A stretch of 7,064 nt of DNA from Streptomyces sp. NRRL WC-3549 (GTDB lineage: Bacteria; Actinomycetota; Actinomycetes; Streptomycetales; Streptomycetaceae), in assembly GCF_000721935.1 (NCBI RefSeq), contig NZ_KL585387.1, forward strand, positions 44,682-51,745, in the 5' to 3' direction. The notes under the pieces are model-generated. The model made no database searches. It was not told the DNA's origin and was given only the letters and a program-made list of their open reading frames with translations. Position 1 is the first letter of the stretch. Each line of letters begins with the position of its first letter. Positions 6,226-7,064 of the stretch are shown piece after piece. A program made the translations under genes and the position numbers.

Positions 6226-6231
6226 TACCGT
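6226..6231 (+). promoter_or_regulatory. Candidate -10 element for the gene at 6264
   Basis: TACCGT fits TANNNT and forms part of the right palindrome arm. Initiation about 7 nt downstream would give a leader of roughly 25 nt that includes the ribosome binding site. The -35 region (around 6203-6208) is not recognisable. Confidence 0.3.
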
Positions 6232-6247
6232 CGGGGCAGGCCGGGTA

Positions 6248-6254
6248 GAGGGAG
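6248..6254 (+). promoter_or_regulatory. Ribosome binding site for the gene at 6264
   Basis: GAGGGAG lies 9 nt before the GTG at 6264. It supports this start, which is otherwise easy to miss because the gene begins with GTG and has no stop within the window. Confidence 0.65.
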
Positions 6255-6263
6255 AACCATCGC

Positions 6264-7064
6264 GTGGGGATCGAGAGCGACCAGCTTGTCTACGACTACC
6301 TGAGCCGGGTCGGCGACCTGGCGCAGCAGCAACAGCTGCCCTCGGGCGCCCGGATGAGACTCGTCTCGACGCTCCGGGGCGAGATCGACCGGCAGCGCGG
6401 CACGGCGGGCGCGGACACCCCGGCCACGGTCCGGCGCATCCTCGGCCGGCTCGGCGCGCCGGACGAACTGGTCGCCGCGGCGGCGGAGTCGGGGGACGGG
6501 ACGGGCGCGGTACCGCCACCCCGAGCGGCGGCGCCATCCCGGGCGACGGAGCCACCCCGGGCGACGCCGCCATCCCGAGCGGCGGCGCCACCCCGGGCGG
6601 CGGCGACGGGCCCGGGCGGCGCGGAACCGGGCGAGGTCCCGCGCCCGCGGCGCGGGATGTTCCGGAAGCACCCGGCGGGCACGGACCCGGGCCGGCGCGA
6701 GGACCCGGGGCGGCGCGAGGACCCGGGGCCCGAGGGCCCGGCGGGCGGGGAGCCGGACGTACCGGACGGTGGCGTCCCGGCCGAAGAGCCGGAGCGGGGG
6801 CCCGCTCCGGCCTGGCCTTCCGCCTCGGCACCGCACATGCGCGGACTGGACCAGGCGGGCGTGCCGGACGGCGAACCCGAGTGGTGGCGGATCGAGCCGG
6901 GACCGTTCGGTGAGACCGGGGACCGGGCGGGCGTGTCGGACGTGTCGGGCCTGGACGTACCTGGGTTCGTGGGCGGCCTGAGCCCGGAACTGCTGAGGCC
7001 CCCGCGGCCGGTCCCGGACCCGGAGGACACCCCGGACACCGTTCCGGCCCTGTCTCTTATACAC
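6264..7064 (+). CDS. Partial protein with helical N-terminal domain and long disordered region
   Basis: The reading frame is open from the GTG at 6264 to the end of the window (267 codons), so the 3' end is missing. Codons 263-267 (LSLIH) come from sequencing adapter; 262 are genomic. Residues 1-75 are predicted helical: a YDYLSRVGDLAQ helix, then LPSGARMRLVSTLRGEIDRQR, then a helix ending ILGRLGAPDELVAAA. This pattern resembles the HAAS-type helical domain found next to DNA-binding regulators, but that assignment is tentative. Residues 76-190 are low complexity, with hexapeptide repeats P(P/S)RA(A/T)x at 85-114 and RREDPG twice around 144-155. A more ordered motif EPEWWRIEPGPFGE occurs at 204-217, in a style I associate with Streptomyces homologues. 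Third-position GC supports this frame at both ends but not across 6515-6613. It is divergent from the XPB-like/WYL gene and may share its regulation. Confidence 0.8.
   Translation, partial: MGIESDQLVYDYLSRVGDLAQQQQLPSGARMRLVSTLRGEIDRQRGTAGADTPATVRRILGRLGAPDELVAAAAESGDGTGAVPPPRAAAPSRATEPPRATPPSRAAAPPRAAATGPGGAEPGEVPRPRRGMFRKHPAGTDPGRREDPGRREDPGPEGPAGGEPDVPDGGVPAEEPERGPAPAWPSASAPHMRGLDQAGVPDGEPEWWRIEPGPFGETGDRAGVSDVSGLDVPGFVGGLSPELLRPPRPVPDPEDTPDTVPALSLIH
6515..6604 (+). repeat. Five 18-bp imperfect tandem repeats
   Basis: Units begin at 6515, 6533, 6551, 6569 and 6587, with consensus GCCAYCCCGRGCGRCGGC; a decayed sixth unit follows to about 6622. Units alternate between CCACCCC and CCATCCC. 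The period preserves the reading frame of the surrounding gene. Confidence 0.75.
6693..6728 (+). repeat. Perfect 18-bp tandem duplication
   Basis: CGGCGCGAGGACCCGGGG at 6693-6710 is repeated exactly at 6711-6728. In frame it gives two copies of RREDPG in the disordered region. Confidence 0.8.
7050..7064. other. Sequencing adapter remnant (Nextera/Tn5 mosaic end) at contig end
   Basis: CTGTCTCTTATACAC equals the first 15 bases of the 19-base Tn5 mosaic end complement used in Nextera libraries (CTGTCTCTTATACACATCT). It is more AT-rich than anything around it and ends the window. It is library-derived and not genomic. The first base, C, could also be genomic by chance. Confidence 0.95.

Larger units (their letters stand above)
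6207..6231. promoter_or_regulatory. 25-bp palindrome in a divergent promoter region, candidate operator
   Basis: ACGGTAGC at 6207-6214 is the exact reverse complement of GCTACCGT at 6224-6231, separated by 9 nt. The site sits between the starts of two divergent genes (6199 and 6264). Each arm contains a TACCGT that fits a -10 hexamer pointing outward, one toward each gene. A dimeric regulator bound here would cover both promoters. The symmetry is seen directly; operator function is inferred. Confidence 0.55.

Noticed and set aside
6515..6728. Tandem repeats as a possible CRISPR array
   Set aside because: The 18-bp units are contiguous with no unique spacers, are in-frame in a coding sequence, and no cas genes are present.
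5399..6913. Plus-strand open frame of 504 codons
   Set aside because: It is antisense to gene 4 and then out of frame with gene 5. Only its 6515-6613 part has gene-like codon bias, and that is treated as a separate finding.
6225..7064. Minus-strand open frame of 279 codons starting MYKRQ
   Set aside because: Its start lies in adapter sequence, its content is Arg/Pro-rich as expected for the antisense of a GC-rich gene, and it runs into the promoter palindrome and overlaps the better supported plus-strand gene at 6264.

Overview
The window looks like chromosomal DNA from Streptomyces or a close actinobacterial relative. GC content is very high throughout, real genes strongly prefer G or C at the third codon position, and the proteins are typical of that group. 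It is also the end of an assembled contig: the last 15 bases match the Nextera (Tn5 mosaic end) sequencing adapter, so genomic sequence stops at about 7049.

There are five genes. From left to right: (1) a minus-strand XPB-type DNA repair helicase (74-1729); (2) divergent from it across a 202-bp intergenic region, a plus-strand family 5 uracil-DNA glycosylase (1932-2714); (3) a plus-strand proline/glutamine-rich single-pass membrane protein (2819-3634); (4) convergent with it, a large minus-strand protein (3656-6199) with an XPB N-terminal-like module and a WYL-like domain but no helicase motor; (5) divergent from that, a plus-strand protein (6264 to the contig end) with a helical N-terminal domain and a long disordered region. 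Gene 5 is open at its 3' end.

The common theme is DNA repair. Genes 1 and 2 are both repair enzymes and share a divergent promoter region with a 9-bp inverted repeat. Gene 4 shares a recognisable domain with the N-terminus of the helicase, although two genes lie between them. Gene 4 and gene 5 are transcribed divergently from a 64-bp region that holds a perfect 8-bp inverted repeat with a 9-nt spacer. Genes 2 and 4 both have a TANNNT -10-like hexamer 6-7 nt before the ATG, which suggests leaderless transcripts.

I saw no RNA genes, CRISPR array, insertion sequence, phage gene or attachment site. All intergenic stretches are shorter than 300 bp. I see no convincing new defence or mobile system. 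The points most worth following are the motor-less XPB-like/WYL protein, its palindromic promoter, the shortened active-site loop of the glycosylase, and a frame-discordant repeat tract in gene 5.
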